This document shows positions 8,832 through 16,753 of a stretch of 47,788 bases of DNA, piece by piece. Source of the stretch: Bacillus litorisediminis. Lineage in GTDB: Bacteria > Bacillota > Bacilli > Bacillales > JC228. The notes below the pieces were generated by a model that was not told the origin of the DNA, ran no database searches, and worked only from the letters and a program-made list of their open reading frames with translations. A program made the position numbers and the translations under genes. The first letter of the stretch is position 1. Each line of letters begins with the position of its first letter. Location of the stretch: NCBI RefSeq assembly GCF_022808645.1, contig NZ_JAKZKT010000035.1, positions 1-47,788 of the forward strand. The letters run 5' to 3'.

Positions 8832-8984
8832 TTAATCCGATTTTCTTTTATTATTGCCTGGCACATCTTGTCTTGGCATAACTTTTACAAGTTCCTCGCT
8901 TAATTCCATACCTTTTTTACGGTTGTTATTTCTTTGCGCGTTTGCATTTCCTCGTTTTGTACGACCCAACGTTCTCAACCTCAT
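8832..8984 (-). CDS. Small basic Asn/Arg-rich protein, unidentified
   Basis: A 50-residue ORF begins MRLRTLGRTKRGNANAQRNN and continues with ELSEELVKVMPRQDVP. Its composition (basic, Asn-rich, no hydrophobic core) is like minor small acid-soluble spore proteins, but no family signature is recognised. The ribosome binding site is weak. The stop lies nine bases before the ATG of the secreted-peptide gene, so the two may be cotranscribed. It lies about 75 bases downstream of the terminator of the small-RNA candidate. Confidence 0.4.
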   Translation of the reverse strand: MRLRTLGRTKRGNANAQRNNNRKKGMELSEELVKVMPRQDVPGNNKRKSD

Positions 8985-9059
8985 TTCATTTAAATGTCAG
9001 TAACTAGTATGGTTTGCTTAAAGGTTATTATTCATGTTGGTCTTATTGATTGAAGAAAT

Positions 9060-9088
9060 AAAAAAAGACGCCAGATATGACGTCTTTT
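9060..9088 (-). terminator. Terminator of the small-RNA candidate
   Basis: AAAAGACG (9063-9070) pairs with CGTCTTTT (9081-9088). Reading the minus strand, the hairpin is followed by a seven-T run. Confidence 0.75.
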
Positions 9089-9163
9089 ACGTATTGAGGC
9101 GATAGACTGTGTCCCACATTACACATTGTATGTCTATCGACTTACACAATTCAGCTCATCGCT
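9060..9163 (-). ncRNA. Candidate small structured RNA, about 105 nt
   Basis: A complete transcription unit is visible on the minus strand: a sigma-A promoter (9169-9197), a predicted start near 9163, a structured body, and an intrinsic terminator ending near 9060. The body contains CGATAGAC pairing with GTCTATCG, with an inner UGUGU/ACACA helix and an AAUGUGGG loop. No ORF with a ribosome binding site fits inside. It could be a free small RNA or the terminated leader of the 50-residue ORF downstream. I do not recognise an Rfam family. Confidence 0.55.
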
Positions 9164-9168
9164 CAACT

Positions 9169-9197
9169 ACTATAACATGTGCAGCATGCAAATTCAA
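9169..9197 (-). promoter_or_regulatory. Sigma-A-type promoter for the small-RNA candidate
   Basis: On the minus strand TTGAAT (9192-9197), a 17-base spacer and TATAGT (9169-9174). The predicted start at about 9163 coincides with the 5' end of the structured region. Confidence 0.65.
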
Positions 9198-9522
9198 CAG
9201 CCAGATAAATATACTGTTTATTTAAACAATATTACTTTAGTTGTATAGAAAATAGTACATCTGGTTACCTTTAAAGGAACGGAAATACCAACTGAAACTC
9301 ATGAATTAGCTTATAGCTTGTTCAAAATTTAGGCTTGGCATCGGAAGCGGAAGCATTAATAAATATGCCATTGCTATTCGTAGGTTTTGCCCAAATTGGT
9401 TAGTGCGCTTATGCATTGGACCAGTTAGGGTTTTCTTATCATGCAAGAAAAAGTAAGATAGGATTATAAATAACAAAAAATTCGAACAATAGAGAAGAAT
9501 GATGAACCTTGGAGGATTTTAT
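9198..9522. other. Intergenic stretch without a convincing gene
   Basis: Short peptide-like runs appear in two frames around 9260-9410 (for example THELAYSLFKI, then INMPLLFVGFAQIG), separated by stops, and may be the worn remnant of a gene. No ribosome binding site or complete ORF is present. The last 20 bases are the leader of the histidine kinase gene, with GGAGG at about 9511-9515. Confidence 0.4.
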
Positions 9523-10815
9523 ATGAAAAAGCTTCTGACTTCCCCAAAAACAGAAAGACCCGCAAGGATGTATTTGTTAATCATATCTATTTTTGGCTGG
9601 CTATACACAGGTTCGCAGCTCATTCATATTGAGGGCGGATTCGATCCTTGGATCTATACAATCCTCCTTATCTTTTTAGCGGTTTGCGAGCTATTTCCTG
9701 TTCCAGTCTGGAAAGGCTTTACCACTCTAAGTTTTCCAATTGTGTACGCCTTATATATTATGGTTGGACTGCCGCTGGCGTTGGTCAGTTATGCCCTTGT
9801 CATTTTGATTGTTAACATAATAGACCGACGGCCATTCCGGATTGTTTCCTTTAATCCTGCCCAGCTTGTAATAAGTTTTTCACTGGCTGTCTTTCTATCA
9901 GATTCATTTTTATTCTATTTTAATAATGAAAATATCCTATTAACCCAGATCATTAAGCTATTTGTTATATTGTTTTTCTTTTATATGATAAATAATATTT
10001 TTATAGATTTGGTATTATTGCTAAGGCCGCAGAAATATCCATTTCAATTATGGAAGCAAAAGCTTTTATCTGAGATAAATAGTGGAATGATCTCTTTTGC
10101 TTACGGTTGTTTATTTTTTATTTTAGGGAGCCAAAACCGCGGTCAGATTGATATGTTTTCGTTTTTTTTCTTTTTCTCACCACTGGTAGCAATTGCACTT
10201 TTCAGTTCAGTAATTGCTCGGTTAAAAATAGAACGGAATCGCCTGAATGCATTGGTTTCCTTAACAACAACCCTTAATAAATTGATGCCGACAAAAGAAT
10301 GGATTGAAGCCTTAAAATCCAGTTTTCACGAATTAATTGATGTTGAAGCACTTGTATTGTGGACGACTGAAAACGGAAGATGGAAAATTAGTTATAAAGA
10401 TGGAAAGGTATATTCGATTTCACTGCTCTCCGATGAAGTCGTGGATTTGTTTGAACAAATAAAAAAGCCTTTAATTATATTCGATAGTCATAAGGAAATG
10501 GTTCCTGCCAATGAATACTTTGGGAAAGAGCTTAGAAGTTTTGTATTTTCTCCCCTTGTAGTGGATAACGAAACAGTTGGTATATTAGCAGTAGCTAGAA
10601 GTCGGACCAAAAGCTTTAACAATGGAGAAATTCAATCCATTGCTACACTGGCTAACCAGCTGGCAGTTATTATAAAAACAAGAATCTTAATTTTGGACAA
10701 AGAAAAACGCAGTTTATTAGAAGAAAGAAATCGAATTGCCCGTGACATCCATGATGGCATAGCCCAAACATTAGCTGGTGCACTAATGAAGCTGGAAACA
10801 GCCCAGAGGAAATAG
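9523..10815 (+). CDS. Sensor histidine kinase, N-terminal part (membrane sensor, GAF, phosphoacceptor helix)
   Basis: The 430-residue part has about seven to eight N-terminal hydrophobic segments (residues 10-235), a GAF-like domain (about 250-390) and the HisKA_3 phosphoacceptor helix with RNRIARDIHDGIAQTL. It stops at TAG 10813-10815, right after LMKLETAQRK. The next codon opens the rest of the kinase in the same frame, so a single nonsense codon separates dimerisation/phosphoacceptor and ATPase domains. The ORF opens at 9499, but GGAGG lies within that extension, 7 bases before the ATG at 9523. The intact kinase would be 618 residues and NarL-family. The ligand is unknown. Confidence 0.8.
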   Translation: MKKLLTSPKTERPARMYLLIISIFGWLYTGSQLIHIEGGFDPWIYTILLIFLAVCELFPVPVWKGFTTLSFPIVYALYIMVGLPLALVSYALVILIVNIIDRRPFRIVSFNPAQLVISFSLAVFLSDSFLFYFNNENILLTQIIKLFVILFFFYMINNIFIDLVLLLRPQKYPFQLWKQKLLSEINSGMISFAYGCLFFILGSQNRGQIDMFSFFFFFSPLVAIALFSSVIARLKIERNRLNALVSLTTTLNKLMPTKEWIEALKSSFHELIDVEALVLWTTENGRWKISYKDGKVYSISLLSDEVVDLFEQIKKPLIIFDSHKEMVPANEYFGKELRSFVFSPLVVDNETVGILAVARSRTKSFNNGEIQSIATLANQLAVIIKTRILILDKEKRSLLEERNRIARDIHDGIAQTLAGALMKLETAQRK

Positions 10816-10836
10816 GAAAGGTCACCAGAAGAATCT

Positions 10837-11379
10837 ATGTTCCTTGTGAAGGATAGTATGGAGAAATTGCGGGGAAGTTTAAAACAAGTGCGACAGTCAA
10901 TTTATGCATTAAGACCAAACCCAACGGAGCGTGTTGGTCTGCATACGGCGATTCAGCAAGAAATAAAGGTATTTGAACAAGAGACAGGTCTTTCCTTTTC
11001 ATATGAGCAGCGCGGCAAAATTCAACAGTTAAGTTCAATGGTTGAGAAAATTTTGTTTGAAACCTTTCAGGAATGTGTTCAAAACATCATCAAGCACGCA
11101 CAGGCTACCAAAGTTGAGATACTTTTAAGCTATCAAAAAGAAAGCATTATTCTAAAAGTAAAAGATGATGGGATTGGATTTTCTTTATTAGAAGCGATGT
11201 TAAAAGCGCAAAAAGAGCCCCATTTTGGTATCTTGCATATGAATGACGCAGCCGAGAAGATAGACTCTTCCCTTCAAATTGACAGTAAGCCCGGTAAGGG
11301 AACTGAAATTATTATGACTGTCCCAAAAATGGGAATAGAGGGGGAAATCGATCATGATCAAGCTTATGTTAGTGGATGA
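10837..11379 (+). CDS. Sensor histidine kinase, C-terminal ATPase part, in frame with the upstream half
   Basis: This 180-residue frame continues the upstream kinase after the TAG. It holds the rest of the dimerisation helix ([14 protein letters not shown]) and a HATPase_c domain with an N box ([14 protein letters not shown]), a G1 box (VKDDGIGF) and a G2 region (PGKGTEI). The segment 10816-10836 between TAG and this ATG is also in frame (seven codons). The ATG lacks a well-placed ribosome binding site: GGAAAGG lies about 15 bases away. It would therefore be made only by readthrough, suppression or weak reinitiation. It overlaps the response regulator start by 26 bases. Confidence 0.7.
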   Translation: MFLVKDSMEKLRGSLKQVRQSIYALRPNPTERVGLHTAIQQEIKVFEQETGLSFSYEQRGKIQQLSSMVEKILFETFQECVQNIIKHAQATKVEILLSYQKESIILKVKDDGIGFSLLEAMLKAQKEPHFGILHMNDAAEKIDSSLQIDSKPGKGTEIIMTVPKMGIEGEIDHDQAYVSG

Positions 11380-11998
11380 CCATGCCATCCTTCGCGATGG
11401 GTTACGAAACTTATTAGAAGTAGAAGATGATATAAAAGTGGTGGGGGAAGCTGTTTCAGGAGAGGATGCCCTCAGTAAAATCAACAACTGTAAACCTGAT
11501 GTTGTTCTCATGGATATCAATATGCCGAACATGAACGGTGTTGAGGTAACGGGGCTTTTAAAAAAACAGTATCCGGAAACAAAAGTACTGATTTTAACAA
11601 TGCACAGTCACGACGAATATTTTATGTCAGCGATTCGGGAAGGCGCTGACGGATACTTATTAAAGGATGCTCCATTTGATCAAGTCATCAATGCTATTCG
11701 GACAGTGGCAAAGGGTGAATCAGTCATCCATCCATCTATGACAAAAAAACTGCTCAACTTTCATCAGCAGAAGTGGCAAAAAGATAGTACAGTATTGACA
11801 GAACGGGAAAAAGAAGTACTGCAGTGTCTCGTTGAAGGACTTTCGAACAAAGAAATTGCGGAAAAGCTGTATATCAGTGATAAAACCGTAAAGATTCATG
11901 TCAGTAAAATTTTTAAAAAATTAAACGTGAAGAGCCGATCCCAGGTAGTTATATATGCAGTCCAGCATCAGCTGGTACCTTTGCCTGATTCTAATTAG
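11354..11998 (+). CDS. NarL/FixJ-family response regulator
   Basis: The 214-residue protein has a receiver domain (1-120) with the acidic pair D8-D9, phosphoacceptor D54 in VVLMDINMP and the conserved K in LLKDAP. A LuxR-type helix-turn-helix follows (about 145-210: [20 protein letters not shown], then [14 protein letters not shown]). It is the cognate output partner of the kinase immediately upstream. The ATG follows GAGGGGGAAA and overlaps the kinase frame, indicating translational coupling. Target genes are unknown. If the kinase is broken the regulator may depend on small-molecule phosphodonors. Confidence 0.9.
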   Translation: MIKLMLVDDHAILRDGLRNLLEVEDDIKVVGEAVSGEDALSKINNCKPDVVLMDINMPNMNGVEVTGLLKKQYPETKVLILTMHSHDEYFMSAIREGADGYLLKDAPFDQVINAIRTVAKGESVIHPSMTKKLLNFHQQKWQKDSTVLTEREKEVLQCLVEGLSNKEIAEKLYISDKTVKIHVSKIFKKLNVKSRSQVVIYAVQHQLVPLPDSN

Positions 11999-12007
11999 GT
12001 ACATAAC

Positions 12008-12043
12008 AAAAGGTTTGAGGAGGGTATTCCTCAAACCTTTTTA
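12008..12043. terminator. Bidirectional terminator after the two-component genes
   Basis: AAAAGGTTTGAGGA (12008-12021) pairs perfectly with TCCTCAAACCTTTT (12028-12041) around a six-base loop, followed by T-rich sequence. It also serves the convergent gene at 12062. Confidence 0.85.
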
Positions 12044-12061
12044 TATTCTTCGTTTGTTGGC

Positions 12062-12535
12062 TTAGTAAGAAGCTCCCTCTTGGCCTTCTGCAGGAAATTG
12101 AACACCCATTGCTTGCACTGATTCTTTCGCCTGCTGTAAAGTAGACTCTGCTTGGTTTTGCCATCTGGAGATCATTTGAATAAAGCCTTTGAATTCAGAA
12201 CTAGCGTTTTCTTCCATTACTTGTAACCATTGTCTGACACCTCTGTCTTGTCTCTGTGCATTTAGAATACAGGCAGCAAGCGTGTCAATAATAGATTCCC
12301 GTCTTTCGCCATTGACGAGTCTGATCGCACAACCAACAGTAGTGACGCGATGATAAGATGCAGGAACAAGATGATTATGCATCTCATTATTGCCTTCCAG
12401 ATTCTCTGTTTGCGGAATATGATATAGTTCACTGCTCATGGAACAGACCATTTCTTCTGCATATAGGCTTTGCTGCAATAAGGTTAAAATAGGTTCCCAA
12501 TTATTTTGACGGTAATAGTAATAATAAGGATACAT
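12062..12535 (-). CDS. Hypothetical protein with Tyr-rich N-terminus
   Basis: The 157-residue product starts MYPYYYYYRQNNWEPILTLL and is otherwise a mostly helical, soluble protein. A Glu/Gln-rich helix lies near residues 15-40 and a long amphipathic C-terminal helix (WQNQAESTLQQAKESVQAMG). No signal peptide, membrane segment or known motif is seen. The Tyr-rich start is reminiscent of spore-coat-associated proteins, but that is inference only. AAGGGG lies about 10 bases before the ATG. It converges with the response regulator over the shared terminator. Confidence 0.7.
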   Translation of the reverse strand: MYPYYYYYRQNNWEPILTLLQQSLYAEEMVCSMSSELYHIPQTENLEGNNEMHNHLVPASYHRVTTVGCAIRLVNGERRESIIDTLAACILNAQRQDRGVRQWLQVMEENASSEFKGFIQMISRWQNQAESTLQQAKESVQAMGVQFPAEGQEGASY

Positions 12536-12629
12536 CGGACCAACCCCTTGTGTGTAAATTTTTATCCTAATGGTTTATTTGTATGATAAAAGCCTATGGA
12601 GCGTGAATATGCTATATTGGTCTATTAAA

Positions 12630-12659
12630 TTGGAATTTTATTTGCTATTTTCATATAAT
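12630..12659 (+). promoter_or_regulatory. Sigma-A-type promoter upstream of plsC
   Basis: TTGGAA (12630-12635), an 18-base spacer and a consensus TATAAT (12654-12659), with the plsC start 46 bases further on. Confidence 0.6.
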
Positions 12660-12704
12660 CCATCTATACTTTTTAACATCAATTGACAGTCAAAAGGTGA
12701 GAAC

Positions 12705-13286
12705 ATGTATCAGGCAGCAAAGAAAATCGCGATTATTTTGTTTCGTATATTTGGAAGAATTCACACGAAAAATAAACACTTGCTCCCGGATCATAAAGGA
12801 TATATAGTAGCCTGTACACATGAAGGCTGGCTTGAAATAGTGGCGTTAGGAATTGTTTTGCCAAAACCGATTCATTTTATGGCAAAGAAGGAACTTTTTC
12901 AAAATAGAATTATTGATTTTTTTCTCAAAAAGCTAAATGCCTTTCCGGTAAATCGCGAGAATCCGGGACCAAGCAGTATTAAACAACCGATCAAGTTATT
13001 AAAAGCGGGTGAAGTTGTTGGAATATTTCCAAGCGGAATGAGAACAAGCGAGGATGTTTCCTTAAAAAGAGGGGCTGTGACGATCGCAAATCTGGCACAG
13101 ACTCCTATTGTCCCAGCGTATTATCAGGGGCCATTTTATTTAAAGGAACTTATTTTTAGCAGAAAAAGACCGACAATCATTTTTGGGGAACCTTTCTATG
13201 TAAATATTACACAAAAAGAAGATTTTGAAAAATATACAGACTATTTAAATCAACAAATACAATATTTAAAAGAACAATTACAATAA
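12705..13286 (+). CDS. plsC: 1-acyl-sn-glycerol-3-phosphate acyltransferase (PlsC/YhdO type)
   Basis: The 193-residue protein follows B. subtilis PlsC (YhdO) closely: an ACTHEGW block at residues 36-42, MAKKELFQN, FPVNRENPGPSSIK, and the glycerophosphate-binding GIFPSGMRTSED. It transfers an acyl chain to lysophosphatidic acid to make phosphatidic acid at the membrane. The catalytic motif normally written HX4D reads H39-x4-E44 here, because the aspartate is replaced by glutamate, an unusual but conservative change. AAAGGTGAG precedes the ATG. It is monocistronic, with a good promoter at 12630. Confidence 0.88.
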   Translation: MYQAAKKIAIILFRIFGRIHTKNKHLLPDHKGYIVACTHEGWLEIVALGIVLPKPIHFMAKKELFQNRIIDFFLKKLNAFPVNRENPGPSSIKQPIKLLKAGEVVGIFPSGMRTSEDVSLKRGAVTIANLAQTPIVPAYYQGPFYLKELIFSRKRPTIIFGEPFYVNITQKEDFEKYTDYLNQQIQYLKEQLQ

Positions 13287-13419
13287 TTTAGGCAGAAGTG
13301 GTAGTGCTTGCTAGCTTTTAAGGGTATACTATACATAAGGGTTTTGGTTCACCTGGTCTTCTGTTGTTTACCATTGCTTACAGAAGGCAACCCGAGTAAA
13401 CAAAGAAAGGATGACCAAT

Positions 13420-13788
13420 ATGACTTCTTCCTTATACCAAGCAAAAGTTGGAGATGGGATTAAACAAAAGGGAATAAAGCGAACTGATTCCCTTTTTAGT
13501 TCTCCTAAAGAGGCTATTACTGAGGCATTTGCCTTAAAGAAAAAAATTGATGGTCAATATAATCATAAAATTGAATGGGACTATGATGGAGAAATCACAG
13601 GAACATCCAGTAACCTAAAGATCTTAAAGGGTTATTTGAATGGTGACCAAGAATCACATGCATTTTATCTGCAAATCTTATCTATAAAAAAATCAGATAA
13701 GCACTCAGTTATTTCTCCTATTCAGCCTTCCCAATTATCTGCTAAAGACCAAAAGGCACTTGATAATGCTGTTAAATGGTATGCATAA
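13420..13788 (+). CDS. Hypothetical protein, 122 residues
   Basis: A soluble, mixed-charge protein with no recognised domain. The C-terminal part contains QLSAKDQKALDNAVKWYA. The ORF can open at 13411, but GAAAGG lies directly against that ATG and eight bases before the ATG at 13420, so the second is chosen. A cttctgt/acagaag hairpin (13358-13386) sits in the leader. It is followed by a strong terminator. No function is proposed. Confidence 0.65.
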   Translation: MTSSLYQAKVGDGIKQKGIKRTDSLFSSPKEAITEAFALKKKIDGQYNHKIEWDYDGEITGTSSNLKILKGYLNGDQESHAFYLQILSIKKSDKHSVISPIQPSQLSAKDQKALDNAVKWYA

Positions 13789-13790
13789 TG

Positions 13791-13831
13791 AAAAAGAGAG
13801 CAAAAGCCTTTTGGCCGTGGCTCTCTTTTTT
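13791..13831. terminator. Bidirectional terminator
   Basis: AAAAAGAGAGC (13791-13801) pairs with GCTCTCTTTTT (13820-13830), with a further AAAGCC/GGC interior. T runs occur on both strands, so it serves the plus-strand gene and the minus-strand small peptide gene. Confidence 0.8.
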
Positions 13832-13852
13832 TCTTTGGGCAGTTTTGCCTTC

Positions 13853-13921
13853 CTACTTTTGAGTAAGCCCTATGATCATCACAATGAGCACCAGCAACTG
13901 GATGGTAACTTCGACATCCAT
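13853..13921 (-). CDS. 22-residue hydrophobic peptide (type I toxin-like candidate)
   Basis: The ORF encodes MDVEVTIQLLVLIVMIIG followed by LTQK and a stop. It is a single membrane-spanning helix with a short polar tail, the general form of Bacillus holin-like and TxpA/BsrG-type type I toxins. AGGAGG lies nine bases before the ATG, inside a potential hairpin (CTTCA/TGAAG and GCCG/CGGC nearby) that may mask it. The gene ends about 20 bases before a strong terminator. No antisense RNA promoter was identified with confidence. A small regulatory or transporter-associated membrane peptide is the main alternative. Confidence 0.45.
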   Translation of the reverse strand: MDVEVTIQLLVLIVMIIGLTQK

Positions 13922-14058
13922 CGATAGCCGCCTCCTCTTCATAAGTGAAGCTCATCCCCCGGCTTCTCTACTCATAGAAAAGGACTTACGTTTCCCCACT
14001 AAATATATATTCGTCCACATCGAAAATATGCTTCGGAGACTTAGAGAAAATCGTCATT

Positions 14059-15402
14059 CTACCAAATTCCTAATACATCCATCATAACAAGGATAATGAG
14101 GGGAGGAGCAATAAATCTAATTGTAAAATACCAGGCATCAAATATGCCTTTTTTTATCCAATTTCCTTTTTTTATTTCACTGTAAAGAAGTGAACGCTTC
14201 ATTTTTAGCGGTACAAAAATAGAGATTAAAAGAGCTCCAAACGGAAGCAGCACATTGCTCACTGTATAATCGGCGAAGTCAAAAATACTTTTTCCAAATA
14301 TTTGTACATCACTTAATATCCCGAATGATAGGGCTGACGGGACACCTAGAATAAAAATCGCCAGACCAATAATCCACGACCATTTAATTCTATGTTCTGG
14401 TTTTCCATTAGAGATTACTGAAATGATAATCTCTAATAAAGAAAAAGCTGATGTTAAGGCAGCAAACAAAAATAATATGAGAAATGCAATAAAAAACAAC
14501 ATTCCAAACGGCAGCTGATTAAATACAGTAGGCAGCACATTAAATAAAAGAACAGGACCTGCATTCGGTTCTAAATCATAGGCGAATACAGCAGGAAAAA
14601 TAGCTAATCCAGCCAACAGTACAATAAATATATTCATACTGACAATCGAAACGGCAGCATGAGGAAGACTCTGGTTTTTTGGCAAGTAGGAGCTATATGT
14701 TACCATAACCGATACTCCTACACTTAAAGTGAAGAATGATTGGCCCATGGCTTCTAACAATGTCTGTGAGGTTACTTTGGAAAAGTCAGGCTGCAAAATA
14801 AACTGAATTCCTTCCAAAGCTCCTTCTAATGTCACAGCACGAATGACTAATATGATAAATAACAGAAATAACGCAGGCATCATAAACCGGCTCGCACTTT
14901 CAATTCCTTTTTGGATTCCTCTTGAAACCACAATAATGGTCAGAAGCATAAAAATAAGCTGGAATCCCACACTTAGCAGAGGATCCGCGATAGTATTGCT
15001 GAATACAACCGCAAATTCTTCAGATGTTAATCCATCTAATTGACCGGATATGGCCTTAAATAAATAAATCAGAATCCATCCTCCAATTACGGCGTAAAAG
15101 GATAATAAAACAAAAGACGTAATCATCCCTAAAACCCCAACCCAGTGCCAATTTGTGCCCGGTGCTATTTTTTTATAGGCTTGAACCGCATTGTCCTGAG
15201 CAGTTCTTCCAATCACGAACTCCGCTAACAATAACGGAAGTCCCAGCAGCAGGGTAAATAAAATAAATAGAAGAAAAAAAGCACCTCCGCCATTTTGACC
15301 AGCAATATAAGGGAATTTCCAGATGGCTCCTAAGCCAATAGCAGAACCTGCAGCAGCTAAAATAAACCCAAGCTTAGAGGACCATTGTTCTCGTTCAGAC
15401 AT
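14059..15402 (-). CDS. Neurotransmitter:sodium symporter (NSS/SNF) family transporter
   Basis: The 447-residue protein begins [20 protein letters not shown] then WKFPY, the Na+/substrate-binding signature of TM1 in LeuT-fold NSS transporters, and has about eleven to twelve transmembrane segments. It resembles B. subtilis YhdH/YocR. It should import an amino acid or related amine with Na+. The ATG is preceded by AGGAGA with an eight-base spacing. A sigma-A promoter (15586-15614) lies about 180 bases upstream, with a hairpin-plus-T-run between, suggesting attenuation. The substrate is not predictable. Confidence 0.9.
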   Translation of the reverse strand: MSEREQWSSKLGFILAAAGSAIGLGAIWKFPYIAGQNGGGAFFLLFILFTLLLGLPLLLAEFVIGRTAQDNAVQAYKKIAPGTNWHWVGVLGMITSFVLLSFYAVIGGWILIYLFKAISGQLDGLTSEEFAVVFSNTIADPLLSVGFQLIFMLLTIIVVSRGIQKGIESASRFMMPALFLLFIILVIRAVTLEGALEGIQFILQPDFSKVTSQTLLEAMGQSFFTLSVGVSVMVTYSSYLPKNQSLPHAAVSIVSMNIFIVLLAGLAIFPAVFAYDLEPNAGPVLLFNVLPTVFNQLPFGMLFFIAFLILFLFAALTSAFSLLEIIISVISNGKPEHRIKWSWIIGLAIFILGVPSALSFGILSDVQIFGKSIFDFADYTVSNVLLPFGALLISIFVPLKMKRSLLYSEIKKGNWIKKGIFDAWYFTIRFIAPPLIILVMMDVLGIW

Positions 15403-15486
15403 AAATAGATTCTCCTCAAAATAAAAGTATTAATGTGAATACCCGTTATACAGACCTTTAAACCACTTGCAACCAAAAAACGTACT

Positions 15487-15515
15487 AAATAAAAATGGCC
15501 CCTACTCGTGTAGGG
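15487..15515 (-). terminator. Intrinsic terminator in the leader of the NSS gene
   Basis: On the minus strand CCCTAC-ACGA-GTAGGG (15500-15515) is followed by GCC and a T-rich tail. It lies downstream of the NSS promoter and upstream of its start, so it can act as an attenuator and also stop read-through from the 2Duf operon. Confidence 0.6.
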
Positions 15516-15585
15516 ACGATTATTACGGCAACACCTAATGATGAGACTTAAATTTCCCATAATGTTAACCATATACAATTATTCA

Positions 15586-15614
15586 TTTTTATCATTCCAA
15601 TCCAAGCTTGTCAA
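15586..15614 (-). promoter_or_regulatory. Sigma-A-type promoter of the NSS transporter gene
   Basis: On the minus strand a consensus TTGACA (15609-15614), a 17-base spacer and TAAAAA (15586-15591). The predicted start is near 15579, which gives a leader of about 175 nt. Confidence 0.65.
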
Positions 15615-15631
15615 CTATTTTCAGAAGCGAT

Positions 15632-16489
15632 TTAGCTTAAATAAGGTGTGAGCTTCTTCTTTAAATCATCCAATTTAAGAGCATTCTTATTAAACATATC
15701 TTTAGCTTCTTTAGATTCCGTTTCTAAGGCAAAAAGCTCCAAATCCGCCTGAACTTTTTTAATCATGGCGAGTAAAAGAGGACGCTCTTGAGGACTTGGT
15801 ACTTGTTTTTTGTCGTCATAGACGTCTACTGTGAGTTCCCCGTATGAATCGATCTGACCAAAAAAGACATTTTCAGGAAGCACATCCAATTTTTCAAGCT
15901 GAATATTAAGCCACTCTCTTGTCTTACCAGCTCTTTGAAGACCGTCATCAAGAATTTGTCCGTCCATTATGACAGCATTAGGTTCTTTGACATTTGCTAC
16001 TTTAACATTTAAGTCCTTAGCAGTAAGAGGCTGATTTTCTTTTTTTAGAAAAACACTTAGTTTTCCATCGTGTTCAAGGATCGCAGTTTCAACTTCTGAA
16101 AGGCTATACACATTTTTTTCCCTAAGCAAGCTTAATAGGTCATCGATTGAATATTTTTCCTTTTTTAAATTTTCTTCTAATATTTTTCCGTTCCTAATGA
16201 GGTACGTACTTTTTCCTTCTATAAATTCACGGGCACTTCTGCTTTTCAGAGAACAATAGTCAGCTAACCAGGCAACGCCGCCAAATACAAAAATGGCAAG
16301 TACACCATTTAGAATATTGGTTTCCAATTTTAGAATAACCTCACTGGCCAGACTCCCGATTGTAATTCCAGCGACATACTCAAAAAAGGATAGCTGTGAG
16401 ATTTGCTTTTTTCCAATCATTTTTGTGATAAGAAATAATATAACAACAAAAAAGAGTGCACGTAAAATAATCTCAATGTGTTCAGGCAA
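15632..16489 (-). CDS. 2Duf-like spore membrane protein (DUF421 plus DUF1657-like C-terminus)
   Basis: The 285-residue protein has three N-terminal transmembrane helices (about 8-26, 36-52, 58-78), then two soluble DUF421/YetF units (IEGKSTYLIRNGKILEENL and PNAVIMDGQILDDGLQ). Its last 45 residues (VQADLELFALETESKEAKDM) resemble DUF1657, matching the architecture called 2Duf. In B. subtilis strains carrying spoVA2mob, 2Duf is a forespore-made inner-membrane protein that raises spore wet-heat resistance. Here it closes an operon with two DUF1657 genes but without spoVA genes. The start is TTG behind AAAGGGTGA; an in-frame stop lies just upstream. Function is by homology. Confidence 0.8.
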   Translation of the reverse strand: MPEHIEIILRALFFVVILFLITKMIGKKQISQLSFFEYVAGITIGSLASEVILKLETNILNGVLAIFVFGGVAWLADYCSLKSRSAREFIEGKSTYLIRNGKILEENLKKEKYSIDDLLSLLREKNVYSLSEVETAILEHDGKLSVFLKKENQPLTAKDLNVKVANVKEPNAVIMDGQILDDGLQRAGKTREWLNIQLEKLDVLPENVFFGQIDSYGELTVDVYDDKKQVPSPQERPLLLAMIKKVQADLELFALETESKEAKDMFNKNALKLDDLKKKLTPYLS

Positions 16490-16508
16490 TTGATTTCACC
16501 CTTTATAA

Positions 16509-16715
16509 TTAGGAGCCCCGATATTGAGGCTCCTCATTTTCAATTTTCATTAACCGCTGGTTTAAATCTTTTTTGACTTCTTCGACCACAAGCATCGACT
16601 CATGAAAAATTTTAGCCGCATTTGGGTCTCGGGAATTTAAAGCTAAGGTTGATAATTGTGCCTCGATTCCGCTAATCGTTGCAAGACACTGTTTTACATT
16701 AGAGGCTATAGTCAT
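16509..16715 (-). CDS. DUF1657 family protein
   Basis: The 68-residue helical protein begins MTIASNVKQCLATISGIEAQ, with LSTLALNSRD and a C-terminal EEPQYRGS. DUF1657 proteins are small, forespore-associated helical-hairpin proteins encoded in spoVA2mob and 2Duf loci; their role is not established. GGAGG precedes the ATG at standard spacing. It lies between a second DUF1657 gene and the 2Duf gene on the same strand with short gaps, indicating one operon. Confidence 0.85.
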   Translation of the reverse strand: MTIASNVKQCLATISGIEAQLSTLALNSRDPNAAKIFHESMLVVEEVKKDLNQRLMKIENEEPQYRGS

Positions 16716-16753
16716 AAAAGATCCTCCAAAAATCCTTTTGATGGATTAGCTTA

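Noticed and set aside
12536-12610. Sigma-E or sigma-K promoter upstream of the Tyr-rich protein gene (CATACAAAT)
   Set aside because: The -10-like motif is present, but the best -35-like GCATATT is about 20 bases away, outside the usual spacing.
15495-15520. Guanidine-II (mini-ykkC) riboswitch, because the hairpin loop is ACGA
   Set aside because: That riboswitch needs two neighbouring ACGR-loop hairpins; only one is present and it is followed by a T run, so an ordinary terminator is more likely.
15357-15578. 73-codon ORF overlapping the NSS start
   Set aside because: It spans the leader hairpin and the real ribosome binding site, has no site of its own and no recognisable protein features.
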